NCBI GenBank assembly: GCA_963675235.2
Contig: CAXXFU010000002.1
Location: forward strand, 434,001-498,000
Direction of reading: 5' to 3'
Source: JAHJQZ01 sp963675235
GTDB lineage: Bacteria; Pseudomonadota; Alphaproteobacteria; Rhizobiales; Devosiaceae
Length of the DNA: 64,000 nucleotides
In this document: positions 1 through 8,249 of the stretch, piece by piece
How positions within the stretch are numbered: the stretch's first letter is position 1
How the letters are laid out: every line of letters begins with the position of its first letter
Notes under the pieces: generated by a model
What the model saw: only the letters and a program-made list of their open reading frames with translations
The model's database searches: none
Told to the model about the DNA's origin: nothing
Translations under genes and position numbers: made by a program

Positions 1-1072
1 CGAACAGCTCCTTGCCGGTGCCGGTCTCGCCGACAATCATGATGTTGGAATCGGTGTGACTGTATTGCCTGGCAACGGCGACGGCGTGCTGCATCGGCGG
101 GCAGGCATGCACGATGTCTTCGAACTTGTACTTGGCATAAAAGCCGCTATCCGCAAGCTTTCTGCGGATGACATTGCCGGCGTCCTGAATCCTCTGCACC
201 GGCTGGAACAGGATGACCGAGGAGGATTCGGCGAAACTGTCCGAGGACACCGCAATGTGGTCGAGCGCCAGCTTGTCGTCCTGGTGGTTGACGATCAGAT
301 TGTGGGCGCCGGCATTCTTGTGAAAGGCGGCGTTGAGTTCGGCGCTGTCGAAGAACTCGGAATAGCGCGCGCCGAGAAGAACGTCCCTGGGCCTCGACAG
401 GATATTGCAGCCCTGCTTGTTGATCTCCTCGATGCGGCCTTCGCGGTTGATGAGCACGGCGCCTTCGCGGGTGCAGTTGAGAACCGTCGCCAGCTTTTCC
501 TCGGCGAGGATGTACTGGCTGAGATTCTTGTAAACGAGCATGGCACGCTCGAAGGCGTCGACAATGGTTTCCATGCTCGATTCGATGAGGTGGGCCTCGA
601 CGTTCCTGGAATTGGCCCATTGTACGGCGACGGCATCGCCGATGACGACGTCGGGATGCCACTTGAACACCTTGTCCATCTGGCTCTGGAACGACATGCG
701 GTTGCGCAGTTCGAACGAGCGGAAATTGCGGCCAAGAATGCTGCACACCGGTTCGACCAGATCGATCAACTGCTTGAAGCCGGTGATGGCGATCTTTGTC
801 GAGGCGTCGGTCTCCTTGTAGACATAGGACAGGGCCCGCTGCATCGAAGCCTCGACCTCGATCACTTCGACGTCGAGTTCCTGCCGGATCAGGCGCGCCG
901 TGCCGCCGCGGCTGATGATGATCTTGGCGCCTTCGCTGATCGCCCGTCGCGCAGCCTTGACGCCCTCCTGCAAGTCGCCCTGATAGACCCTGGCCGGATA
1001 GTCGGATGCGTCGACGATGCTTTGTGCCGCGACGCTGATGCGCTCGAACGGCGCGATGAAGGCGATGATCAT
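1..1072 (-). CDS. Sigma-54-dependent transcriptional activator, PrpR-type sensor (3' part outside window)
   Basis: This is an enhancer-binding protein that would activate RNA polymerase-sigma54. The reading frame runs off the window edge, so only the first ~357 residues are visible. Residues ~1-190 read as a PrpR_N sensor domain (ISRGGTARLIRQ is characteristic), ~195-300 as a PAS domain, and the last visible residues carry the AAA+ Walker A GETGTGKE. The start ATG (1070-1072) has a GGGAGGA Shine-Dalgarno about 8 nt upstream. The gene is divergent from the dipeptide-type importer at 1323, which has a sigma-54 promoter, so it is very probably its activator. PrpR_N domains sense small organic acids or acyl compounds in known cases; the ligand here is unknown. 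The DNA-binding domain lies outside the window. Confidence 0.93.
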   Translation of the reverse strand, partial: MIIAFIAPFERISVAAQSIVDASDYPARVYQGDLQEGVKAARRAISEGAKIIISRGGTARLIRQELDVEVIEVEASMQRALSYVYKETDASTKIAITGFKQLIDLVEPVCSILGRNFRSFELRNRMSFQSQMDKVFKWHPDVVIGDAVAVQWANSRNVEAHLIESSMETIVDAFERAMLVYKNLSQYILAEEKLATVLNCTREGAVLINREGRIEEINKQGCNILSRPRDVLLGARYSEFFDSAELNAAFHKNAGAHNLIVNHQDDKLALDHIAVSSDSFAESSSVILFQPVQRIQDAGNVIRRKLADSGFYAKYKFEDIVHACPPMQHAVAVARQYSHTDSNIMIVGETGTGKELF

Positions 1073-1168
1073 TTGGCCTGTCCTCCCGAGGCGAACAAGC
1101 ATGACCGCAGCCAGTGGCCATGGCAAGCACTAGATGGTGCATATTGCAGCAGCTGGCCATGCATATCG

Positions 1169-1182
1169 CATCGAAAACGATG
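1169..1182. promoter_or_regulatory. Inverted repeat, candidate upstream activator site
   Basis: CATCG-AAAA-CGATG is a perfect inverted repeat lying ~70 bp upstream of the -24 element at 1239, embedded in a longer imperfect symmetry (GCATATCG...TGTCGC). The distance suits binding by an enhancer-binding protein such as the adjacent PrpR-type activator. No binding data; inferred from position and symmetry. Confidence 0.4.
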
Positions 1183-1237
1183 TATTGTCGCTTTCGGTCA
1201 AATCCGAAACCCTAACAAAACAATAAGGAATGCGGGT

Positions 1238-1254
1238 TTGGCACGAGCTTTGCG
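1238..1254 (+). promoter_or_regulatory. Sigma-54 (-24/-12) promoter
   Basis: TTGGCACGAGCTTTGCG matches the consensus YTGGCACG-N4-TTGCW except for the last base. The invariant GG (1240-1241) and GC (1252-1253) are separated by exactly 10 nt. Transcription would start near 1265, leaving a ~58-nt leader before the binding-protein gene at 1323. The divergent neighbour is a sigma-54 activator, which strongly supports the call. Confidence 0.9.
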
Positions 1255-1322
1255 TTTCCATGAGGAAAGGCGCGAAAAGAAACGCCATCATTCGGATGAA
1301 GAAGAAAAGTGAGGAGACATCC

Positions 1323-2939
1323 ATGAATAAGGACTTCATCAAACTGCTGATGATCGGTCTGACGACGATCGGCATGTCGCCGGCGTTGACGCAGACCGCG
1401 TCCGCTGCAGAAGGTCAGGTGCTCAACATTGCGCACCCTGTCCTCGATCAGAACTGGTCGCCGCTGCAGGGTGGCGGACACATTGCCCGTTGGCAGTCCC
1501 TGTGGTGGGCCGCGCCGATGTATTTCGATGCCGCCGGCGAACTGACGCCCTATGTCCTGTCGAGCGCCAATTCGGACGACTATGTGACCTGGACGCTCGA
1601 GGTCAATCCCGACGCCGTGTTCTCGGATGGCTCCAAGATCACCGCTGAAGACGTTGTCGGCACCTGGAACCTGTGCGCCCGTCCGGCCACCAAGCACGCC
1701 CGTGTCGACCTCTTCCTGGGCGGTGTCGCCGGCTTCGATGACGTCAAGGTCGGCGATGCGCTCGACATGACCGGTCTGGCCGTGGTCGACGAAGACACCG
1801 TGACGGTGACCCTGGCCCAGCCCGACCCGATCTTCGACCAAAAGATCGCCACCGCGCTCATCCCGCCGGTCAAGGTCTCGCAGGCCGTCGGTTCCGACGG
1901 TAACGAGATTCAGGACTGGTGGATGCCGCAGAACGGCGTCGCCGTGTCCGGTCCGTTCATGCCCGAGAGCATGGATCTCGACCAGGGCATCATCACCATG
2001 GTGCCGAACCCGAACTTCTTCGGCCCCGCGCCCAAGCTCGAAAAGATCGTCATCACCACCGTTTCCGACGCCAGCACCGCGACGCTGATGCTCAAGCGCG
2101 GCAACATGGACGCTCACACCGAGCTGATAACCCCGACCATCATCCAGGATCTCGGCCCCGGCTTCCTCGGCGGTCCTGCGCTCGCCAAGGGCCAGCAGTT
2201 CTGGTTCAACGCCACCCGTGCCCCGATGGACGACATCAATGTCCGCAAGGCGCTGGTCATGTCGGTCAATCCGGAAGAACTTGCGCTCGCCGCCTTCCCG
2301 GACGGTCCGTTCACGCCGGCTACCCAGATTCTCAACAAGGTGCCGGGCGTCGACCCCGACTTCCCGAGCTATCCCTATGATCCGGAAGCTGCCAAGGAAG
2401 CGCTCGCCGCCTCCTCCTACGGCCAGTCCGGCCGCCTGCCCAAGATCATGTTCGTCGGCATTTCCACGCCGACCCATGAAGCCGCTGCCCAGTATATCGC
2501 CGAGCAGTGGCGTTCGATCCTTGGCATCGAAGGCGTCGAGATGAAGCCGGCGATCGAGACCTATGCGGGTCCCGACCAGGCCAGCGTCCAGATCTTCCGC
2601 GATGACGTCGGCACCCGTGTGCCCGATGCCGTGTCCTACCTGATGGGCTCGATCTATTCCGGGTCCGGCAATGCCACCAACAAGATGGGCGGCTACAAGA
2701 ACGACAAGATCGACGAACTCCTGCTCGAGGCTTCGGTCAAGGGCGTCAAGGATCCCGACCGCATCGGACTCGCTCAGGAAGCCCAGCTGATCTTCCGCGA
2801 CGAGTGGATGTACATTCCGTACTACTATGACGTCATGTCGAAATGGGCCATGCCTTGGGTCCTCAACTTCGACAAGAACGATGACTGGCAAGTCATCGAA
2901 CCTTGGAATGTAATGATCGACGAGGCTGCTCGCCCGTAG
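1323..2939 (+). CDS. ABC transporter substrate-binding protein, dipeptide/oligopeptide family (SBP_bac_5)
   Basis: Periplasmic solute receptor of a dipeptide-type ABC importer, 538 aa. The start ATG at 1323 follows a GAGGAG Shine-Dalgarno and begins a clear Sec signal peptide (hydrophobic stretch ending ...QTASAAEG). An in-frame upstream GTG at 1230 overlaps the sigma-54 promoter and is rejected. The SBP_bac_5 fold fills most of the mature protein. It is the first gene of a five-gene unit with two permeases and two ATPases downstream. In alphaproteobacteria this family also binds opines, sugars and sugar acids, and the neighbouring four-carbon-acid genes suggest a non-peptide ligand; that is inference. 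Confidence 0.93.
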   Translation: MNKDFIKLLMIGLTTIGMSPALTQTASAAEGQVLNIAHPVLDQNWSPLQGGGHIARWQSLWWAAPMYFDAAGELTPYVLSSANSDDYVTWTLEVNPDAVFSDGSKITAEDVVGTWNLCARPATKHARVDLFLGGVAGFDDVKVGDALDMTGLAVVDEDTVTVTLAQPDPIFDQKIATALIPPVKVSQAVGSDGNEIQDWWMPQNGVAVSGPFMPESMDLDQGIITMVPNPNFFGPAPKLEKIVITTVSDASTATLMLKRGNMDAHTELITPTIIQDLGPGFLGGPALAKGQQFWFNATRAPMDDINVRKALVMSVNPEELALAAFPDGPFTPATQILNKVPGVDPDFPSYPYDPEAAKEALAASSYGQSGRLPKIMFVGISTPTHEAAAQYIAEQWRSILGIEGVEMKPAIETYAGPDQASVQIFRDDVGTRVPDAVSYLMGSIYSGSGNATNKMGGYKNDKIDELLLEASVKGVKDPDRIGLAQEAQLIFRDEWMYIPYYYDVMSKWAMPWVLNFDKNDDWQVIEPWNVMIDEAARP

Positions 2940-2953
2940 TTGCGGCGACCATT

Positions 2954-2982
2954 GGGCGGGTCGTGCGAGTCACGGCCCGCCC
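2954..2982 (+). promoter_or_regulatory. Strong GC hairpin between binding-protein and permease genes
   Basis: GGGCGGGTCGTG (2954-2965) pairs with CACGGCCCGCCC (2971-2982) over 12 bp with one G-U pair and a 5-nt loop. No uridine run follows, so it looks like an mRNA-stabilising or partial-termination hairpin that would raise binding-protein expression over that of the permease genes. Confidence 0.65.
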
Positions 2983-3015
2983 GCTTCTTGCTTCGATCCC
3001 GCGTTGGGGGCTGTC

Positions 3016-3972
3016 ATGCGACGGTATATTCTCAGCAGGCTGATCAGGTGGATTCCATCTGTGTTTATCCTGCTACTCTTGATCTACGCTCTGGTGTTCT
3101 TCGGCGCCGGCGACCCGATCAAGCTCATCTTCCTACAGGCTCCTGGCGACGTGGCGTACGATCCTGCGCGTGTCGAAGCCATGCGCGAAGCCGCCGGCCT
3201 GAACCGTCCGTTCCTGGCGCAGTTCTGGGACTATCTCATGAACGTGGCGCAGGGCAATTTCGGCAATTCGCTGGTGTCCGGACGATCGATCAACTCGATG
3301 ATCGTCGCGGCGCTGCCGGTGACCTTGCAGATCGGTCTTTCCGCCATCTTCATCGTTTCCGTTGTCGGCGTGTTGCTCGGTGTCATCGCCGGGCTCAACC
3401 AGAACAAGCTGCTCGACAATCTCATCGTTGGATTCGCCCTGATCATCTGGGGCATTCCGGTCTTCGTGTCCGGCCCGCTGATCATCGTCTTCCTGGTGCT
3501 GGTTCTGAACCAGGACATCCCCTATGGCTGGGCCGGGCTGTTCGATCCCCGCGTGATCGTTCCGCTGCTGGTGCTCGGTCTCAATCCGATGGCCCTGATC
3601 ATCAGGCAGGCGCGTGCCGGCGTCCTCGAAGTCCTGAGCGAGGACTATGTGCGCACCGCCCGTTCCAAGGGCATTCCCAATTACCAGGTCGTGCTCAAGC
3701 ACATCATGCGCCCGGTGCTGACCCCGGTGGTCAGCCAGATCGGCCTGCTTGTCATCGCGACGCTGAACAATTCGATCCTGATCGAGAAGGTCTTCGGTCT
3801 TCCTGGCCTTGGCCGCATGACCGAAACAGCGATCAAGTCGTCGGACTATCCGGTCATCCTCGCCATCGTGCTGATCTTCTCGATCGTGGTCATGACCTCG
3901 AACCTGCTGGTGGACATCTCCTATCCGTTGCTCGACCCGCGCGCCGCCGCAAAAAGAACGGAGGATGAATGA
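3016..3972 (+). CDS. ABC transporter permease, DppB type
   Basis: Inner-membrane permease of the dipeptide-type importer, 318 aa. The N-terminus (MRRYILSRLIRWIP) and following hydrophobic segment are typical of DppB/OppB, as is the C-terminal end (DISYPLLDPRA). The EAA-type cytoplasmic loop is seen around EDYVRTARSKGIPNYQVVLKH. ATG 3016 is preferred over an in-frame TTG at 3004 because a G-rich Shine-Dalgarno (TTGGGGG) precedes it. The stop overlaps the start of the next permease, implying translational coupling and heterodimer assembly. Confidence 0.93.
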   Translation: MRRYILSRLIRWIPSVFILLLLIYALVFFGAGDPIKLIFLQAPGDVAYDPARVEAMREAAGLNRPFLAQFWDYLMNVAQGNFGNSLVSGRSINSMIVAALPVTLQIGLSAIFIVSVVGVLLGVIAGLNQNKLLDNLIVGFALIIWGIPVFVSGPLIIVFLVLVLNQDIPYGWAGLFDPRVIVPLLVLGLNPMALIIRQARAGVLEVLSEDYVRTARSKGIPNYQVVLKHIMRPVLTPVVSQIGLLVIATLNNSILIEKVFGLPGLGRMTETAIKSSDYPVILAIVLIFSIVVMTSNLLVDISYPLLDPRAAAKRTEDE

Positions 3973-4925
3973 TGACGGACCAAGTTCTCGACATGCAGCA
4001 GGACGAGAAGCAGTTTTCGCTGTTCAAGGACGCCATGGCCCGGCTTCTGGCCAACAAGCTTGCCGTCATCGGCATGGTTCTTGTTGTGCTGGTGTTCTTC
4101 GTGGCCATTTTCGGGCCCTATATCACGCCGTACGACTTCCTCAGCCAGGATCTGATGGCGCGCAATCAGTCACCGTCCTGGGCTCATTGGTTCGGGACTG
4201 ACGATCTCGGTCGCGACATCCTTTCCCGCGTCATCTACGGCGCACGTACCGCGGTCATCGTTGCCTTCTCGACGGTGTTGTTCAGCCTGATCATCGGCCT
4301 GTTCATGGGTGCGCTCGGCGGCTACTTCGGCGGCAAGGTCGATGCCTTCATCGTCTGGCTGATCGATATCACCATGTCGATTCCGTCGCTGCTGCTCGTC
4401 ATCGTCATCAACGTCTCGCTCAAGCCACCGCTGGTGAACTGGATGGACGCGCAGTTCCTTTTGACCGGCAACGAGTTCTACCGCAACACCATCTGGGTCG
4501 ACTTCGTTCTGGTCTTCGGCTCGATGGCCCTCATCAAGTGGCCCAAGGCCGCCCGCATCGTGCGTGGCCAGATCATGTCGGTCAGGAACAAGAACTATGT
4601 GCTCGCCGCCGAAGCGATCGGCGTGCCGACCTCCAAGATCGTCTCGCGCTACGTCATCCCCAATTCGATCGGGCCGGTGATCGTCTACATCTCCGCTGCT
4701 CTCGGCGAGGCCATGGTGCTGGAATCCTCGTTCAGCTTCCTGGGGGTTGGCGTCAGACCACCGATACCGAGCTGGGGCAACATGATCTCGGACGGCCTGC
4801 GAGTCTGGCAGCTCTATCCGCACATTCTCGCCGCACCGGCCGCCGTTCTCGCCGCCGTCACCATTGCCTTCAGTTTCCTCGGCGACGGGCTCAACGATGC
4901 CCTCAATCCACGCCAGTGGAAGTGA
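3969..4925 (+). CDS. ABC transporter permease, DppC type
   Basis: Second inner-membrane permease, 318 aa (or 317 if the second of two adjacent ATG codons is used). It has the DppC-type N-terminal cytoplasmic segment before TM1, the GTDDLGRDILSRVIYGART signature, and the EAA loop (NYVLAAEAIGVPTSKIVSRYVIPN). The end, GDGLNDALNPRQ, is standard for the family. It overlaps the upstream permease stop by 4 nt and pairs with it to form the translocation channel. Confidence 0.93.
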   Translation: MMTDQVLDMQQDEKQFSLFKDAMARLLANKLAVIGMVLVVLVFFVAIFGPYITPYDFLSQDLMARNQSPSWAHWFGTDDLGRDILSRVIYGARTAVIVAFSTVLFSLIIGLFMGALGGYFGGKVDAFIVWLIDITMSIPSLLLVIVINVSLKPPLVNWMDAQFLLTGNEFYRNTIWVDFVLVFGSMALIKWPKAARIVRGQIMSVRNKNYVLAAEAIGVPTSKIVSRYVIPNSIGPVIVYISAALGEAMVLESSFSFLGVGVRPPIPSWGNMISDGLRVWQLYPHILAAPAAVLAAVTIAFSFLGDGLNDALNPRQWK

Positions 4926-4956
4926 TGCGCAAAAGAACAAGAAAAGGGAGGGAGCG

Positions 4957-5952
4957 GTGACCAAGCTACTGGAAGTCAGCAACCTGCATACGCGCTTCAA
5001 GGTGCGCAACGGCTATCTCTATGCCGTCAACGGCGTGTCCTTCTCGCTGGACAGGGGCGAAATGCTCGGGGTCGTGGGGGAATCGGGCTGTGGCAAGTCG
5101 GTCTCGATGATGAGCCTGATCAAGCTGCTGCCGCCGGCGGCGCAGGTGACCGACGGCACGATCGTCATCGACGGAGAGGACATTTCTCACGCCAGCCCAA
5201 GCCGGATCAATGCCGTGCGTGGTTCCAAGGTCGGGATGATCTTCCAGGACCCGATGACGTCGCTGAACCCGTTCATGAAGATCGGCGACCAGCTCGTCGA
5301 GGGCATCCGCTACCACAAGAAGTTGAGCAAGGCGGAGGCGCTGAAGCAGGCGGTCAAGTATCTCGATCTGGTCGGCATCTCCAATGCCGAGCATCGCGTC
5401 AACGAGTACCCGCACCAGCTATCGGGCGGCATGCGCCAGCGTGTCATGATCGCCATGGCGCTCCTGGGCGAGCCGTCGCTGGTCATCGCCGACGAGCCGA
5501 CCACGGCGCTCGACGTGACCATCCAGGCCCAGATCGTCGAACTGGTGAAAGAGCTTCGCGAGAAGCTCAACATGTCGATCATCTGGATCACCCATGACCT
5601 TTCCCTGCTCGCCGGCATGGTCGACCGGATCATGGTCATGTATGGCGGATTCGTGGTCGAGGAAGCGGTGCTCGACGAAATCTACAAGGCGCCGCGGCAC
5701 CCCTACACGATCGCTCTGTTGAAATCGATTCCGAGCCTCAAGCTCGAATCAGGATCGCGCCTGCCTTCGATCGGCGGCGCTCCGCCGAACCTGTTCGCGC
5801 ATCCAACAGGCTGTCCCTTCGCGCCGCGTTGTGCCTTCAAGGTCGACCGCTGCACCAAGGAAATGCCGACGCTCGAGCCGGTCAAGGGCCAGGCTTCAGA
5901 TGCGCCACATCGCATCGCGTGCTGGGTCGACGTGAACGAGAGGGCCGAATGA
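4957..5952 (+). CDS. ABC transporter ATP-binding protein, DppD type
   Basis: Cytoplasmic ATPase, 331 aa. Walker A GESGCGKS lies at residues 41-48, then Q-loop FQDP, signature LSGGMRQRV, Walker B LVIADEP and the H-loop histidine (ITHD). The C-terminal oligopeptide-type extension contains the cysteine cluster GCPFAPRCAFKVDRC. GTG 4957 is chosen because GGGAGGGAGC lies just upstream and the ABC domain begins immediately; the longer in-frame extension overlaps the permease gene. Its stop overlaps the next ATPase start. Confidence 0.93.
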   Translation: MTKLLEVSNLHTRFKVRNGYLYAVNGVSFSLDRGEMLGVVGESGCGKSVSMMSLIKLLPPAAQVTDGTIVIDGEDISHASPSRINAVRGSKVGMIFQDPMTSLNPFMKIGDQLVEGIRYHKKLSKAEALKQAVKYLDLVGISNAEHRVNEYPHQLSGGMRQRVMIAMALLGEPSLVIADEPTTALDVTIQAQIVELVKELREKLNMSIIWITHDLSLLAGMVDRIMVMYGGFVVEEAVLDEIYKAPRHPYTIALLKSIPSLKLESGSRLPSIGGAPPNLFAHPTGCPFAPRCAFKVDRCTKEMPTLEPVKGQASDAPHRIACWVDVNERAE

Positions 5953-6962
5953 TGGACACGCATGTGGACAAAAAGCCGCTCGTCACGGTTGAGCATCTGG
6001 TCAAGCACTTTCCGATCAAGATCGGCGCCTTTGCCGACAAGGCGGCGGTGGTGCACGCCATCGACGATGTCAGCTTCGAGATCTTCAAGGGCGAAACGCT
6101 CGGTCTGGTCGGCGAATCCGGCTGCGGAAAATCGACGACCGGTTTCGCCATCCTGCAGCTCTACAAGGCGACGTCCGGCAGCGTGAAATTTGATGGAACC
6201 GAACTGGGTTCGCTGCGCAAGAACGATTTGCGCGGTATCCGGAAGCGGGCACAGATCGTTTTCCAGGATCCCTATTCGACGCTCAATCCGCGCATGACAA
6301 TCGGCGAGGCGCTGGCCGAACCGATGAAGGTGCACAAGTTGTGTTCCGACAAGGAGATCCCCGGACGGATTGCACAGCTCATCCGTGATGTCGGGCTCAA
6401 CCCCAATGTGGCGAACCGCTATCCGCACGAATTCTCCGGCGGCCAGCGGCAACGCATCTGCATTGCGCGGGCGCTCGCCAGCGAACCCGAATTCATCGTT
6501 TGCGACGAGCCGATCTCGGCGCTCGACGTGTCGATCCAGGCGCAGATCATCAATCTGCTGATGGACATTCAGGACAAGTACGACCTGACCTATTTGTTCA
6601 TCGCGCACGATCTGGCCGTGGTCCGCCACATCAGCGACCGCGTCGCGGTGATGTATCTGGGGAAGATGATGGAGATCGCCGACAAGGCCGAATTGTTCTC
6701 CAATCCCCAGCATCCCTACACCAAGGCGCTGCTTTCGGCCGTGCCGGAGGCCGATCCGGATCTCGAGCGCGAGCGCAAGCGCATCATTCTCGAAGGGGAT
6801 GTGTCCAACGCCATCGATCCGCCGTCCGGCTGCCGTTTCCATCCGCGCTGCGCCTATGCGAAGCCGGAATGCGCGCAGACCGTTCCAGAACTCGAGGACC
6901 AGGGGAAGGGCCACATGGTCGCCTGCATCCGCCTGGCGGAAATCAGGAAAGAGACCGCCTAG
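5949..6962 (+). CDS. ABC transporter ATP-binding protein, DppF type
   Basis: Second ATPase of the importer, 337 aa. Walker A GESGCGKS (55-62), Q-loop FQDP, signature FSGGQRQRI, Walker B FIVCDEP and H-loop IAHD are all present. The C-terminal cysteine-containing segment (GCRFHPRCAYAKPEC) is present as in DppD/F proteins. It begins with two tandem ATG codons overlapping the DppD stop. It closes the sigma-54-driven transport unit; the sialidase-type gene follows on the same strand after 170 bp. Confidence 0.93.
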   Translation: MMDTHVDKKPLVTVEHLVKHFPIKIGAFADKAAVVHAIDDVSFEIFKGETLGLVGESGCGKSTTGFAILQLYKATSGSVKFDGTELGSLRKNDLRGIRKRAQIVFQDPYSTLNPRMTIGEALAEPMKVHKLCSDKEIPGRIAQLIRDVGLNPNVANRYPHEFSGGQRQRICIARALASEPEFIVCDEPISALDVSIQAQIINLLMDIQDKYDLTYLFIAHDLAVVRHISDRVAVMYLGKMMEIADKAELFSNPQHPYTKALLSAVPEADPDLERERKRIILEGDVSNAIDPPSGCRFHPRCAYAKPECAQTVPELEDQGKGHMVACIRLAEIRKETA

Positions 6963-7026
6963 GAAACAAGGAGCCATAGACAGAGCACAACCACCTCGCA
7001 GCCGCGTGCTGCGTTTGCGAGGCCAG

Positions 7027-7048
7027 GCGGTTTTGCGCCTGAAACCGC
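7027..7048 (+). promoter_or_regulatory. Hairpin after the transporter genes
   Basis: GCGGTTT and AAACCGC form a perfect 7-bp stem with an 8-nt loop, 65 nt after the DppF stop. There is no U-run. It may mark partial termination or processing between the transporter genes and the catabolic genes. Confidence 0.35.
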
Positions 7049-7132
7049 GCGCCACTGAGCCGGCAACGACCGGGTGACGCCATGCCGGCCCAAGCCGCCG
7101 GGCACAGAAACGGACGACAGGGGAGAGGACAG

Positions 7133-8206
7133 ATGAGAGTTATCGAGGAGCGCAGCATCCCCACGCCATGCGTGAGCAATCACGCGTCCAATCTGCTCGA
7201 ACTCGACAATGGCGATCTGCTTTGCACCTGGTTCGGCGGCACGATGGAAGGCACGCCCGATATCTCCATCTATCTCTCCCGTTTCGACAGACGGACGAAG
7301 ACGTGGAGCGCGGCGGTGAAGATGTCCGAGGATGCAACGCGCTCGGAACAGAACCCGGCCTTGTTCCGGCATCCGGCCGGAGAAATCTGGCTGCTCCATA
7401 CCGCGCAGGAAAAGGCCGATCAGGGCACGGCGGTCGTGCGTATCCGGCGCTCCGCCGACAATGGCCTCACCTGGAGCGAAATCCGCGACCTGTTTTCCAA
7501 GCCCGGCACATTCATTCGCCATGCCCCGGTGGTCAATCCGGCCGGCCTGCTGCTGCTGCCGGTCTGGCACTCCAACATGCGCAATGCCTTCGGCGACGAC
7601 CCGAGCCTCGTCCAGATCTCCGCCAATGGCGGCAAGAGCTGGGAAGAGGTCGAGGTGCCCGAGAGCGAGGGCTCAGTCCACATGGACATCCTCGAGACTT
7701 GCGACGTCGCCTTTTTCCGCCGGCGCCGGGCCGATTTCATCTTCCGAAGCGTGTCGGACGATCACGGGCTGACCTGGTCGAAACCCGAGCCCACCTTGTT
7801 GCCGAACAACAATTCCTCCCTGCAGGCCCGCGGTCTGAAGGATGGTCGCCTGGCGATCATCTACAACCACATCAGTGCCGCGGGCCGCGCAGGGGAGAGT
7901 TCCGTGCCGCCCTGGATCAAGGACCGCGAGGCGTTTCTTGCCGCCTGCGAAATCACCGACACCAGCGCCGTCTGGGGCGTTCCGCGCCATCCTCTCGTCA
8001 TCGCGACGTCGACCGATCTCGGTCTCACCTGGCAAAGGGAACTGGTGGTCGAGGACGACGACAGCCGGCGCTCAGTCCATGACGAGACCGGTGCGTTTGT
8101 CGGGGACTACTCCTATCCCTCGATCATCCAGACCGCCGATGGCCTCGTGCACATCTCCTATTCGTACCTCAGGGATCACATCAAGCACGTGACCCTCTCC
8201 GCCTGA
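7133..8206 (+). CDS. Sialidase-fold (BNR/Asp-box) protein
   Basis: Predicted six-bladed beta-propeller of the sialidase/neuraminidase superfamily, 357 aa. Four Asp-box-like motifs are visible: SADNGLTWSE, SANGGKSWEE, SDDHGLTWSK and STDLGLTWQR. There is no signal peptide, so it should act in the cytoplasm. ATG 7133 follows GGGGAGAGGA; an upstream in-frame ATG at 7082 has no comparable site. A neighbouring sugar-acid kinase, PdxA2 and DapA-family aldolase suggest it processes an imported sugar-acid conjugate. The fold call is solid, but true exo-sialidase activity is not shown: the N-terminal FRIP motif of classical sialidases is absent. Confidence 0.8.
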   Translation: MRVIEERSIPTPCVSNHASNLLELDNGDLLCTWFGGTMEGTPDISIYLSRFDRRTKTWSAAVKMSEDATRSEQNPALFRHPAGEIWLLHTAQEKADQGTAVVRIRRSADNGLTWSEIRDLFSKPGTFIRHAPVVNPAGLLLLPVWHSNMRNAFGDDPSLVQISANGGKSWEEVEVPESEGSVHMDILETCDVAFFRRRRADFIFRSVSDDHGLTWSKPEPTLLPNNNSSLQARGLKDGRLAIIYNHISAAGRAGESSVPPWIKDREAFLAACEITDTSAVWGVPRHPLVIATSTDLGLTWQRELVVEDDDSRRSVHDETGAFVGDYSYPSIIQTADGLVHISYSYLRDHIKHVTLSA

Positions 8207-8249
8207 ACGCCAGCGTTTCGAGGAGGCCGAACCCGACCGGAAAACCGCG

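Noticed and set aside
1230..1322. N-terminal extension of the first receptor from GTG 1230
   Set aside because: It would start upstream of the -12 element of the sigma-54 promoter and precede the signal peptide with charged residues.
1212..2891. 559-codon open frame on the minus strand opposite the first receptor gene
   Set aside because: Shadow composition; the plus strand has signal peptide, Shine-Dalgarno and SBP_bac_5 fold.
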